Shown: piece after piece, positions 1-13,200 of the stretch
Numbering within the stretch: the first letter of the stretch is position 1
Layout of the letters: every line of letters begins with the position of its first letter
DNA from: Scolanthus callimorphus
Taxonomy: Eukaryota; Cnidaria; Anthozoa; Actiniaria; Edwardsiidae
Direction of reading: 5' to 3'
Assembly: GCA_033964015.1 (NCBI GenBank)
Contig: CM066916.1
Span: forward strand, 32,195,404 to 32,259,403
Length of the DNA: 64,000 nucleotides
Position numbers and translations under genes: made by a program
Notes under the pieces: generated by a model
Seen by the model: the letters and a program-made list of their open reading frames with translations, nothing else
Told to the model about the DNA's origin: nothing
Databases searched by the model: none

Positions 1-46
1 AATGGATGTCAGCAGAGCCCGAGCCTGTGCTCTGGGTACGAGAAAG
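1..46. repeat. Right end of a CAGAGCC/CTCTGGG inverted-repeat element
   Basis: The bases run from a CAGAGCCCG-like stretch to CTCTGGGTACGAGAA. The same end occurs at about 55.4, 56.7, 57.0, 62.1 and 63.2 kb. The element is cut by the window edge. Confidence 0.5.
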
Positions 47-841
47 CAGCATATTTGTGTTGTTGTACGCACATGCGCCATATACATTATAGTTGAAAGG
101 AATTCAATGAGGAAAACGGCCGATCGTTGATCACCAGATGTTGATGTGAGAAGAAATAAAAGAAATTCACACGAAAGAATGTAGGGAAGAGCTGAACAAA
201 AGATGAGTAAAACAAGAATAAGGAAAGATATAATACAAACCTTTGAGTAGCAAGAGAAAGCAAAGAAGTGCAAAAGGTCAAGAAACGTCAGCAGAAGGAA
301 AAGGGCAGAAATGCAAGAACTTCCAACAGAATGGGGCAGAACGTCAAGAAATGTCGGTAGGAAAGAAAAGGCCAGAAGCATTACACGCGTTAACTGGTAC
401 AAAAAAAAAGGACAAACAGAAATCAGAGGCGAGATTTATATTACTGTTTAAAATAAGATTTACTTTTATAATTACAAGAAAAATGTGAAGCCCTGGCCAT
501 ACGAACTGCAAGTTTTTCTTCTTGCTATCGACTTGTATACCGTTGGCGTTGTGCTATGACTTGCGTTCGCTTGCGTCAACTTAAAATGTTCATGCAACTT
601 GTGTCTCGTTCTGGCGGCACTCAAAACAAGTCGAGAACTTGTCATACTCGAAGTTTTAGCTATAATGAATTACCAGAAATAAGGCGAATTTTCTTACTTC
701 TTTCAAGCTTGAGCGCGCGCTCTGTGTTTGAATGTGGGCTGATTATATCGTCGTAAGCGCACGAGAAGGGGCAAAACACACTTGCATCAACACTTTTTGC
801 CCCCCCCCCCCTAAAAGTAAAATGGTCGACCCCTAACTTAC
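47..841. other. No clear gene; downstream side of the mucin-like gene
   Basis: I see no convincing coding exon here. One weak candidate for a last exon of the minus-strand gene begins after an acceptor near position 510 (TTGCAG on the minus strand). It would read about 20 residues in the required phase and stop near 450. A C-run lies at about 800. The true 3' end of the gene may lie outside the window. Confidence 0.4.
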
Positions 842-1016
842 TGTTGAGGGACTCGTAAAGGTTGGTGTCTTCGGGTTGTTCGTTAACATCGACCAGAACC
901 GACTCGCGTGGACTGCTGACATAAGGTGCCGGGGGCTCGGGCATGATAGGTATTATGGGATAGCTATTGTTTAGCAAGTCATGTATGTATTGGCTCTGCT
1001 GCTGTCGTGGAGATAC
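842..1016 (-). CDS. Mucin gene exon 13: distal tail (last exon seen)
   Basis: It encodes 58 residues beginning VSPRQQQSQYIHDLLNNSYP and containing a Pro-rich piece (PIMPEPPAPYVSS) and NLYESLN. It ends in phase 1 at GTAAGTTAG, so at least one more exon follows. The IHDLLNNSYPII helix recalls a short conserved segment near the end of KIAA1549-type tails (inference). Confidence 0.8.
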
Positions 1017-4000
1017 CTGAAATATGAAATTAAATGGATCGCTTGAAAAAAGTCGTCACATTGAGCGATTTTCCCCTAAGAGAAGGGCGTCAGCTCAAAT
1101 TTTTACCAGCCAGCAATAGGGTAGTCTAGTTTGTGAAAAAGTCGTTTGTAAAACAACTATAATATGCGGAAAAGATCCGTTTTGTGCACCTGTAAATAAA
1201 AATAGAATAAACTAGATGTAATTATCATCTAACTTACAGGTTGTATGACGGGCTGCTGACGATGAGAAGTTGGAGATCCGCGCGGATCCTGAAAAAAAAA
1301 AATCCCATTTAGCGTGGATCTGCATGGAAGTCACTTAAAGACATTGAAGTAAGTTTGTAATAACCCTTGCAAAGTATGTGGCCTTTATAGTTGACTAGCA
1401 AACTAAAACAGGCTGACTAACCTAGATAGCGAAACATGAGTAAAGGTACGCGCTACATGTGTTGCCATGGGAACACTTTACGTTCGTGCGACTGTCCGAA
1501 AAATAAAGTCTGATTGCCGTACATAACAAGAAAGTTTCGCCAAAAATCTGTTGACTTGCTGGGCGTTGCAAAACCTCCTTATTAGGAATACTGGTGACGA
1601 GATTGAAAAACACAGGCAGCCCGCGCGGAATTTTAGTTGAAACAAAAGTACTTTCTCGATATGCTTTGTTACCTCCTTGGTAATAAGCTCAGAAGCCTGA
1701 TGAGCAGTTTGTGAATTCCTACCTGATCACGTGGCTTGACAGATACAAGCCTGACACCAGTAGGCGTATCGTTTGTCACCCAGTTGTTCTCTCGCAAAGC
1801 ATCCTGGGGTGTCGTCTTGTCGTGTTCCTTTATAAAATTGAAAAGAAATCGCCGTCATCATTCACTGCGATTTTCCCAGTCATGAAATCCGCTCCACTGT
1901 TCTATGAATAACCGAGCTCATTCACAAGTCAAAAGAAGGTTTTTTTTTTCTTCATATCAATGGATCATTGTCGTTTTTGCCTTGCTGAATGCTGTTGGGA
2001 GGACAGGGGCTGGCTGTGGGCTATTCAAGCGGGGTTACCAAGCCAAATAAATGGTGGACAAATCGATTCATTCAAAATCTCCCCGTTTTCTTGCTACACT
2101 TGCCGAACTTATTATCAAAAGTGGATCTTCCTGTCACTTCCTTATAAGGGAAATGATTCCAAATATGGCTTTGGCCGTGAGGTATTGAAAAACGATAATT
2201 TTCGTCGGAATTATTTCATATGCAATTTCACCTTTCTCGCCTTCCTCCTTCTCTTCTTCCTCTTGAGTCTCTCCAGCTCTAGTTTTAGTCTCTCCTCCTC
2301 CAGTTGCCTTGTTTCCGTGTCACTCGTGCTTTCGGGAGACACGCTACTCTCTACTGAATCACTAGCGCCCACGCGATTATGTAGCCAGCGGTCTCTTCGT
2401 GACTTCATCCGGCGCCTGGAGACAAACATTCTGATAGAATTAGATGTGACTCAAGCTTAGGAAAAATAGAATATGCGCTCTGATTGGTCCAAATCTATGC
2501 TCTATTTCACCGATAAAGTAATGGCTCTTCCCCGCTATATCATAAAAGCATTAGAGCACAACATTCCATGACTTTATCGGCGAATAAAGCACTTCTGATG
2601 TTGGGAGAGACACTCGAAACGTTTTAAAATCACTCGCTGAGAAAAAAACAAACTGAGTACATGATTCTAGAGTTGCCACGCATGGACTCCCTGTGGCACT
2701 AAAACAGGCGCGTCTGCCAAAAAGGGCGGGAAACCGACCGTTCTTGCCAAAATAATTTCCCCAGTTTTTCTTCTCTCAAAAATCCCCATGATCGTAAGAG
2801 CTCTATTCTCACACTTCCAATTTTCATATATGTAAGGAAAGTATTTTTGTCAACGATTTCTTGTCCTAATTTCTGCTGGTTTTGCTACATTATGTTCAGG
2901 CAGTTTCTATACACCTGTTTCAATAGATTCTAATGTTGCTCTACAAAACGTAAAATCATGAACCATGCTTCTTAAGTAAAATGGTATTAAATTCCAGCCT
3001 AAAACGAAGCGGTTCACACCAAATTGTGTCTGAAAGTAGTAAACAAAGTGCCATTGGGTGGTTTTAGTTTAGTTTGGTTTGCCAAACTCGAGGAAAATAT
3101 GAGAAATAGCGTCCTTCATGATGCATGGTTCATGGTTTTACGTTCTGCAGAGCAACGTTAATTGAAATAGGTGTATAATAACAACTACACTCATTTCAAA
3201 AGATATTAATTAGGCACACACATTGCTTTTTTGATTGAAATTTTTCGAAAAAACATCGCAAGTAAAAATGTTTACTTGCGCATGTTCACGCTCGGATGAG
3301 GGGGGAAGGAGTGGGCTTTTTGAAAAAAAAAAATCCCACCCAGCAAAATGGTGACAAAACCCTTCTTTCTTATTAGAAAAATAATTCTCACCGCATAACA
3401 GGTATACAAGTTTTTTTGCACGGAACAACCCTATACTCACATAGAATCCAAAGAAGGCTGAAGAGGTGGAAACGCCTGCAAGAAAAACGTTATCGATGAA
3501 ATTCCATGACTTTTCAAGGACGTTTGAGACGAGAAACCGATCTGCAGGTATGATTTGTTCATGTCACCTTGCTCAAAACTGCCAAACATGATGACAAGTG
3601 TTGAATCAACAGAACATACTGAAAATATCTAAACATTTTATTAAGTCAAGATCAGGTCATTCTAAAAGTCGATATTAAATTCCAGGACTTTTAAATGGCA
3701 TAGCACATTTTTGTAAATGACTTTTACAGAATCCAGGACTTCCGGGACCGTGTAAGCCCTCCTGTCTCAATAAAGGTTGCTCTTGGAATTGGTCTTTGGT
3801 TTTTGTATGTCATTGTTTTGGTCACCCTAGCAAAAGAATGCAGCATTGTATTCTGCCTTTTGATTCGCCAATTCCCAAAGCAAGCTTTGTTTAATTAATG
3901 GAAGCCAGCGCTGCAGAAGACTTTTTGTAGATGCAGTTTTGTCATCGTCGTTGTTGTTATTGTTATCTGCGTTGTTGTTGTTTTTGCTGACACACGCGTT

Positions 4001-7000
4001 TGTTTTGTAGTTGTCTATTTTTCTAGTGTTGTTCTTGTTGCTCTTCTACATACCTCTTGTGGCTGTGGTTCGATGTTGGTCTCTTGTTTTTCTCCTCTCT
4101 CTTTCTCTTCTTTCGCTCGTTCCTTTTCTCGTATTTCCTGACGCATTTTCTCCCGCTGACGCATCTTGTTTCTCCATCTCTCGACATTGGCCTACAGTTA
4201 CGACAAAATTAATAAGAATGTGCGCTTTGAAGAGGATGAAGTGAAAAGGCAAGAGTACATGCTTTAAGAAGTGGATAGATAGAGGATCGATTCTGGGCCA
4301 GCTTTTATGACCCACGCATTCCGGAGGACACACTTAATTAAGCGGCTATGAACGCACCGCCTTATTCTTGGTTAATCAGTATGTAAGAACAGTATACAAC
4401 TAGTATAGTCCCAGAACACAGGAAATTTCTGCTAAAACCTGCATCCACGGGAAAAGCTGAATTCCCCTTGGTAGAAGAATGGGAAGTGCTCTGATTTCCT
4501 ATGGCAATCCTGGATATATATCGTGCCACTGTTCATCGAGGGAAATAGTTATTTAGTAGTATTCTCCAAATCAGATGGATAAAATATGAAATTATTGTTC
4601 ATATTACCTAGAAACGTCTGCGATTGATATCAAAACTCGCGTGCGAGGCAAAACAGTGAATCTCCTCGGATATTCAGAGTTTCAGGGGCCAATCAGAGTG
4701 CGAAAAATTGTAAAAATTAATAGCGTGGAGGTCATGTTGGCGGAAACTTTAGCCAACAAGCAAAAATGCATTTACAGCTGAAAGGGGTCGTTGTTAGGGA
4801 CGTGTCATTATTTACCGGGGGGGGAGGGCTCCCATTTTTTTCAAACAAGGCTAAAAAAAAATTACGACCCTCCCCTTGAACATAACAAAAAAATGTGACC
4901 CTCCCCCAGTCGTAGGTAAAAAAAATTGGGACCCTACCCCATGTAATTTATTTCTGAAAAAAACTGTCAGATAGACTATTGTCCGAGTGATGCAATGTCT
5001 CTTTCATTCTTCCTAATATAGAAATACTTTTTCTTACTTCTGCCAAAGCTAAGGAACCGCGGTTATTATTTATCGCCTAGAGTATTTACGTGAGGATTTT
5101 GGGTAATACATGGGGAAAATGCAGTGATCCTCCTTCTATGAGTAGAATGATTAAAGTGATCCCACCTCTCCCGTCCCTATTTGACCTATAGTCACCGAAG
5201 ACATTTTGCCGAAAAAGGGGGACGCATATCTTTCTTTGCGCCCGAAGCGCGCCTGAATTTTGATAAACGCATTTCATCAGAGAAAGGGTATATGAAGGGT
5301 ATATGCCTCAGAGAAAGGGTATATGAACATGTGTTGTGTATAGTAAACAAAGCCTGTCAGGAGCCCAGGAAGTACGCTACATATATAGGTTAGATATAGG
5401 TTAAATGAAAGCTTCTATTGATGGGCTCCTGAGCCAGCAAGGCTATATTATTCATGCGCACAACTGCACGCCGTAAATGAAGAAGTTATTAATATTCATG
5501 TGCGCGAAGCGCTGCCCAACGGACGAATTTCTATGCTTGTAACGTCAAAAACTCACGCTTACCTATGGGATCTTCTTTCAAATATATAGTGACTTGCCCG
5601 TCAGGCCTATCATTACAGGGCATTTTTGTTAGAGTTTGCTTTTCTTCTGTCAAGATACACTTGCTCTTGTAAACGGCGTCAGGGTAGTGTCTTCATTGCT
5701 CAAAGAGTATATTAGATGACATTCTTTATGCGCGCGAAGCGCGCCGAAATTTTTATAGAAAAGTTGCTGAAATAACCACCATCGCCATCTGTTTTACCCT
5801 CTTCATCGTCCAAATGTTTGATGAAAAAATTATGACCCTCCCCCAAACAGGAGTGAAAAAAATTTGGACCCTCCCTTTAGACACGCGAAAAAAATTAGGA
5901 CCCTCCCCACAAAAATAGGAGCCCTCCCCCCCCGCTAAATAATGACACGTCCCTTAGTCCAAATGGTAGTATCAAAATATCCACAAGATTGTTGCGTGTT
6001 TTGACGTTACTTTATCGCAACGTCAAACTTTTGACTTTTAAGCTTGCAAATGAAATTATATATTCTACGCAGCCTTTAGGTGATTTGATGTTATTTCGCT
6101 AAATTACCTCGATATTGTCGGAGATGGTTTATAGAGTTTTGCCTGCAATGATCATTTACTTTCATACACCACAGTTCTGACCATTCATGATCATTTTATA
6201 CCCTACGTATTACGGGGCTTCACGAACCCAACATTTCGCCTTAGCCATCGTATCTGGCTTCATAGCCTAGTTGGTATAGCAGCGCACCGATACTGCGGAG
6301 GTCGTGGGTTGGGATCTCATACAGCTGTTTACATTTGAGCGAAGACCCTGGACACTTCGCGTTTGTCAAGTTTGAAAAAGATACGTTTCTAACGAGGAAA
6401 CAATACGTTTCTAGGTAGCTTTCGCGACGCTCCCAACGGAAACCAGACCAAAGAACATATATGACAGCCAATGAAAAGGCTGCACGCAAACACGTGGAGC
6501 GGCAAGCCAGATAACCCACGTGGGTATGCGCTGTTTGTAAATCTGCGCAGTGATTGGCTGTCATCGTTTTGTTTTGGACTGGGTCCCTTTGGAAACGTCT
6601 CGAAGGCGACCTAGAAACGTACCGTTTCCTCGTTGGAAACGTAACGTTTTCAAACTTGAACAAACGTGACGTGTCAACGGTCTACGCTCAAATGCAAGCA
6701 GCTGTAGGATCTCCCGAAGAGGTTCTTTGGCTGTTAAAGTTTATACAGCTTTACTTTATGTTACATATTTTAAGGAGGTGTTTATAACTCGTGTGAGTTG
6801 GTGAGCGTTTAAGGGTTATGTTACCTGCAGATACATTAAGTCATCAGGGTTTTCCACGTCAAGTTCCCGTCCCAGGCTAGTCACCGTGAGATCACGAAGA
6901 TCACCCACGGGGACAGGCTCCTGCCACGCCTGAGAGCATAGAACATTACACCTCCATGATCAAGAGACAAGCCGGTTTTCAAACAGGTTTAATCTGCTTA

Positions 7001-10000
7001 AACAGGTTATATATTGATAAAGATCACCCACGGGGACAGGCTCCTGCCACGTCTGTGAGCATAGAACATTACACCTCCATGATCAAGAAAAGCCAGTTTC
7101 CAAATTAAACAGGTTATTGGCTGAATAGCAGCAATATGTTTATTAGTTAGACTCGGATGGTCTAGTATTTGATGATGTTTTATTTACATTAACAAGCGAG
7201 ACAGTGCTGCAACGGATATAAAAAACATTAATTGCGGTTATGAATTTAGCCTTATCCCAAAAAGCTGGTAGCGTACTGTTGTATCGAATTAGCTCTAAAG
7301 GGGGCGCTTTAGCAGAGAGCCCCGTAATTTTCCAATTTGGGACGATTTTGATTTTAGGACCACAAATCAGGATTGAGAAGTGTAGTTACCTAAGTCAACG
7401 AAAGCAATGAACCATTCCAGCTCTTATGTCGCGCAAACTCTGATTAATCTCTGATTATCCTTAAAAATGCTATGTGCGCACAGCATTTATCTTTATTTTC
7501 ATCAAATAATGTTATACAATATGGATAGAAAAAAAAAATGTGATGCTGGTAAAAAACTGGAATGTTCAATTGAAGCTTAAATGTGTAGGAATGGTACCAT
7601 TTGTGCCAGGAAACATGATTCCATCAACTAGACAAACAAAGCGAAAGGAAGGTGGAGATAAAAAAGTTTGAAAAGTCACAGTATACATGTGGTCTACCTG
7701 TGGTACTCCTGATTCAGTGTTCATCCTTCCGCGTGGGGACTTGCCGCTGACTAGTGATGTTTGCACCAGTGGCGGCAGCGGAGAGAAGCGAACAGGGACG
7801 ATCTCCTTGGACTTGGGCTCTGCACTAGCTAACAACATGTTTTGACCGAGTTGAGGGGAATTCTCCACCACCCCGGCAAGGTGCTTCATCTGGACAGGAG
7901 AACAAAGAACATTCACTGTTGATCAACATTGTTAGTATAATTCATGGATCATCAAGCAATGAAGCCATTTCACGCTATCTGGAGATGCCAATCAGAGTTA
8001 GAGAGTTCCTCCCATTGGGACTGATCGTGTTCCACAAACACTATGTCATGATTTCCGAAATAAGTCCGATTTGCAGACCTTTGTTGCCTTTTATGATAGT
8101 GTAAACACAGATGATCTGAAGAGAAAGACATCTGGTAAACCTTAGCGGGATCGGTATATTTTTGGACTTTTCTTTAGGAGAAACTTGGTTTGTTTGTGGG
8201 ACATAACAAAAGTAACTATGGCTATGAATGACAGGTCGGATCTATGAATACTAATGTGCCAACCGTAGATTAAGTAAGCCAAGCCAACGGCCAAGCATGC
8301 TGGAATGCAATTATTTTTTATTGAAAATATAGGCGATTTCATTGGCTCATGTGTTACTCATAAACAGGATGTACGATTTTTAAAGACTTCGTATGGGGAA
8401 CCTAGCGTAAAAAATAGTGATCCTCCTTCCTTTGTTTTTCTTTAATCTGATTAGTCTGGGGACTTTTTATCGCCCCATAAAAGTAAGTCGAAATCTATAA
8501 TTATTTCACTTGTATTATGTTACTAGTCATGACAACCTTTTGTGGTAGAAAATAGGACATATCTTATGTGGGAACCCTCGATGCCGTAGAGCAATGGAGT
8601 TTCGTTTCCTTCTTGCATGGACGATTACTTAAATAGCGCCATTTTCTTCTGTGAACCATTCAAAGATAGTGAGGCAATGTGCTGCCATAATCAAACAAAC
8701 ATCATGCTGTAACGTAACATTCAGTCACGTCTTCCTTGGTAGCGTCAATACTTGAAATGACGTCATGATTCGTGGCGTCGTTCTCAGTGACACCATGCTC
8801 TCGGTAATCTGACGAGTGACGTAATGTATGTCCACCTTACCTCTACTTCCTCTGTTCTCGCGTGTTTCTCATTGACGCGTCTCTCCACTCTCTTTCTCGG
8901 CTCCGTCCTTCTTAAGTGCTTCTCTCGTGGCTGGTGGATTTCCACTTCGGGCTGGAGACTAGGAAAAGGACGCTTTGATGCATGCTCACCAGTTTCAGTA
9001 CTGCTGGAACTATAAAATGGGGTAGATTAGGAAGAACAAAAACATAATCTTACATTCACAAGGGCATAAGGACTTGTACTTGTAAAATTTAGTGAAAGCC
9101 CCCTCGTTCGGGTTGCCCGCGTTGACCTGTGTGCTTGTTTTTGTGCGATGTATCTATAAGCTTGGAATGATATAGCGCACAGAAGAGGTCAATGTGAGCA
9201 AGACAGAGCTATTGACGTTTTACAGTTATAATGAATTGCGCAATTCATTTCGCAAAGCAAGTGCCTAGTATACGCTCGTCGCGTCGTGGAATTTGTGTTC
9301 CATCCCAAAGGCTTTTCTAAAGAGAAGCGAGGGCGCGCGCTTAATAGGAACCGGCCATTGTACGCTCTAAAACTTAGTAGAAAACAAAGCGAACGAGTGG
9401 GTATTCACTAAGGGCTGGTTTACACAAGAACGCAAACGCAAGGATAGAGCGGATTTCAGATGACGTCGAAAGTAAGCCAGACTTGGGTTTAGCCTGCTAG
9501 CAGGCGTTGGAGGCTGTTTTTATCGGCGAAAACCCGGAGTTCGTAGTCGCGAGCGCCATCTTGGATTTTTGGGGCCGAGTGACAATGGGGCGAGTGACAA
9601 AACGAGGCCAAAAAAATCCAAGATGGCGCTCGCGACTACGAACTCCGGGTTTTTGCCGATAAAAACAGCCTCCAACGCCTACTAGCAGGCTAGACTTGGG
9701 TTAAGTCAGCGTTTCTATTGGTCAAGAGCGACGTGTTTCGTCTTTCAACCAATCAGATTGCAAACTTAATCAACACGCAAGTCTGACTTACTACACCTCC
9801 TGATTGGTTTGTTGTTCAATGGCTTTCACTCCTGATTGGCTAGTGGTTTTGTATTTGCGTTTAGTATTCAACACTCATCTGAAATCCGCTCTATCAAACT
9901 CATACAATTCCTCCGCCGACCGGTTAGCGCAGTGGTAGAGTGCCGGGCTTATGTGCGGGAGGTTGGGAGTTCAAACCCCGGCCGGGCCAACACTCAGGGT

Positions 10001-10166
10001 CTTTTCTAAATAATTGAGTAGAAGGTGCTGCCTTTGCTGTAACATCTGCAAATGGTTAGACCTTCACGTCTTCTCGGATAAGGACGTAAAACCGTAGGCC
10101 CCGCAACGGAAGAAGAGCCACTTAGTGTAGCCGATTTGCGTAACCCATTATTATTATATTATTATA

Positions 10167-10214
<48 letters not shown>

Positions 10215-13200
10215 TATTATTATTATTATTATCTGGTTTACGCTAGAACGAAAGCGCAGACGCAAGCGCAAGGAAATCGAGACATTGTGTCTAAATCTAG
10301 CGAATGCAAACTAATTATGTTGATTTTTGTCATGCGCTTGCGTCGCTCTGGTTTACACGTACCTTACGCTTGCGTCCTACGCTTGCGCTTTTGTTCATGT
10401 GTAAACAAGCCCTAAATGTTACCAGCCTAATGGCCTTGCGTGTGCGAGGACTTCCCACTTGATTGTCTGGTTTACTCGGTCACGTAATTTACTTCGAAAT
10501 CTGTAAACCACAACTACATGTTTTGATAAAATGAGGAAACTGATGTCAAGTTGTCTGTTACCTGGATTTTCTTGGCTGTTTTCCACGGTACAAATCTTTA
10601 GGTCTCTTTGGAGCCTCGCTGTAGTATGGCGTCTCTTGCATTTCCTTGATAGCCTCCTGCGCTTCGTAAGGAAAAGTCAATACGTATACACGGAGCCACA
10701 ATAGCGGGCCTGTATAATAACCAGACCAAAAGCTCGAGGTGTATGATCAGTTGTTTATGGGGTTGCAACTCACGAAAGTTTAGCCATAATTACGTGATAT
10801 AAAAGAATATATATTAGCTGATTTCAACTATTTCGAGTTATAAGGATTCTCTTCTTTATTTTGCATCACCTTAACTGGTTTCTTTGGTGGTTGAGCGATC
10901 AACACTTTCTTTCTCTTGCGGACGACACACTTGATGTAGATGAACAGGATAATCAAAAGCAAAGCCACCGCACAAGGTACAGCTATAGCCGCCCAAAGGT
11001 TGTTGTCAGTTCGAGGGGCTGTTGTGCTTACTAATGGCTGCGGCTGGTATGGACGCTTAGCAATCTGCGCAAATAAAAATCATTGACGTTCAGGAGGTAT
11101 GCAATCTCGAATGATGCTTAAACTTAATATAACTTTATATAAGTGGTCACTCATAAATGCTACATTTTGATTGGTTTAGCTACTCGTAGGCTATCAGTAA
11201 TAGTGCCTTCGACGGAAGAGCTCTGTTGTTGAAATAGGAATATAGGAACCTCTGTGGTGTAAGGAGTTTGATTTTCTTTCCTTTTACTACGTTAAACATA
11301 CCCCGTATTCCATGGCAACCACCATCTCTCCTTCCGTCAGACGGTTACTAACTTCTGTGACCTGCGCAGCAGGCACTTCGGTGTTGCCCTCCAATACCCG
11401 GTACTTCACCTCGACTGTTTCGCTCTCGACATTTGGCACGCGCTCCACACTCGCAACCTGATAGTCGGAAGACGAGTAAGCACATACTTAGCATTTTAAT
11501 TTAAAAAATCGAGTTTACATGCGCTGTGCCTTGACTGTTTATTACAAAATGATCCTAACATCGTATAAGGTACTTCGTATTAGGTATTTCATAGAAGCTA
11601 ACATCTTCTAATTGTGATAATTTTTTTACTCATAGTGTTTTACGTTGGACCAGCGTTTATTTGTCATCACAAAAGATCACAGAAGAAATAGTTGAATAGT
11701 TGGGCTGTGCCTTGACTGTTTATTACAAAATGATCCTAACATCGTATAAGGTACTTCGTATAAGGTATTTCATAGAAGCCAACGTCTTCTAATTGTGATA
11801 TATTTTGTGTACTCAATAGTGTTTTACGTTCGACAAGCGTTTATTTCTCATCACAGAAGATCACAGAAGAAATAGTTGAATAGCTTCCCTTATAGAATTG
11901 TTGAATGATTGAATTTCAAAACTGTCCAGTTCATTAAGATTTCAAACGGTCATCAACGCCATCAAATGTTCAGTGAGATATCAGACATATTACAATACCT
12001 CAAAACGTAGTTTTCCGACAGATGGAAGAATATTATTTAGCGAATCTGCACAATTATTGTGGTAATAATGTGATAATTATTGTGGTGATAATGTATGTTA
12101 AGTATGAGATATATATTGTGGTACTTCCCCTGGCTAAACGTTTTGCCAAATAAAGGGTACAATCACTACACAGTTCAAAATTGTAACAGTTGTGTACTTG
12201 CAGACGCCCCTTACCCCTACTTTGAGGAACCCTTACCTCCACTTTGTAGTTGTCTGTTGCTCGCCTGAATCTCTTGTATCGTTCTGAATACTTCTTAAAC
12301 ACGTTGCTCTTTTTAAGTGCTTCTATCCCGCGAGCCCCATACTGTTTAAGACTTCCAGTCGGCACCTCTTCATTGTTTCGCCGCTTACGTGTCGATCCTT
12401 TTGAAACACCCAGCCTGGGAATCATAATGCGACATAGAATATGACTTGCCGGAGAGTTGTGGAGGGGATACTATTTACACCACACCTGTAGTTGCTTACT
12501 GTAGTTAAATAGCTTACGCTATTGTGGAGAAAATTATTCATCTTCCTTAACCCTGTGTAGGTTTTATTTCTTTCTTTGGGCGTATGGGCGAAACACAACT
12601 TACTAAGGAAAATCCCAATGACTGTCAGCGTAAAAACTGGAAAGCACTTAGCCTGTAATTATGGCAACAAGGACGTTTTCTGGCTTGATCTACCGTATCA
12701 GAATCAAACAAGTTTCGTAATTATCTTGCAGAAACAACTTGCACTCAATATAATTTTCACTTTGAACTCACCTGTACATAGCAAGAATGCTGTTCTCAAT
12801 TTTGGTTTGAAAACTTGGTGAAGATACATCCTCAGTTAGTGGAACTAATATAACCATGGCTACAAGATTCTCTGTATCATTCAACCCGGGTAGATAAATG
12901 GACGATGAACTGGGCAGGATGATTACAGTCGTGGGCGTGATCATGGCAGAGGACGTAATTCCTTCCTCGGGTGTCTTATTCGATGTAATTCTGCTGGCTA
13001 TTGTTGAAATGGCCGGGGTGCCTTTGGGAGTGACTGGTAATGCAGGTTCGCTTGCCCTGGACGTGAATACACCAGCTGAAGTAAATACGTGAATAGTAGA
13101 CATGACTTCAACGCCGCTTGAACGAGTAGGCGATGGAGTGACTACCATGTCAGATGTTCTCGTTATAAGTTCCCTGGTGCTGGTTTCCTGGGACGAGGGC

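Larger units (their letters stand above)
2638..4796. other. Introns of the mucin gene; little else seen
   Basis: Apart from exons 9 and 10, this holds short A/T-rich stretches and a partial direct repeat (TTTTACGTTCTGCAGAGCAACG at about 3135 resembles 2937-2960 read in reverse). No supported feature. Confidence 0.4.
9412..10412. mobile_element. Harbinger-like MITE (GGGCTNGTTTACAC ends) hosting three nested insertions
   Basis: Ends GGGCTGGTTTACAC and, inverted, GTGTAAACAAGCCC. TAA is duplicated at 9409-9411 and 10413-10415. Subterminal GCGCAAGCG repeats. Inside it lie a TIR element (9445-9893), a Mutator-like foldback (9490-9692) and a SINE (9912-10233). A second copy starts at 63913. Confidence 0.85.

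Noticed and set aside
7019..7055. Extra coding exon of the mucin gene
   Set aside because: It has an acceptor but no donor before the frame is lost; it is a fragment of exon 8.
9914..9988. tRNA gene
   Set aside because: It has A and B boxes, but it is followed by a SINE body and ATT tail, and the arms do not pair as a cloverleaf should.
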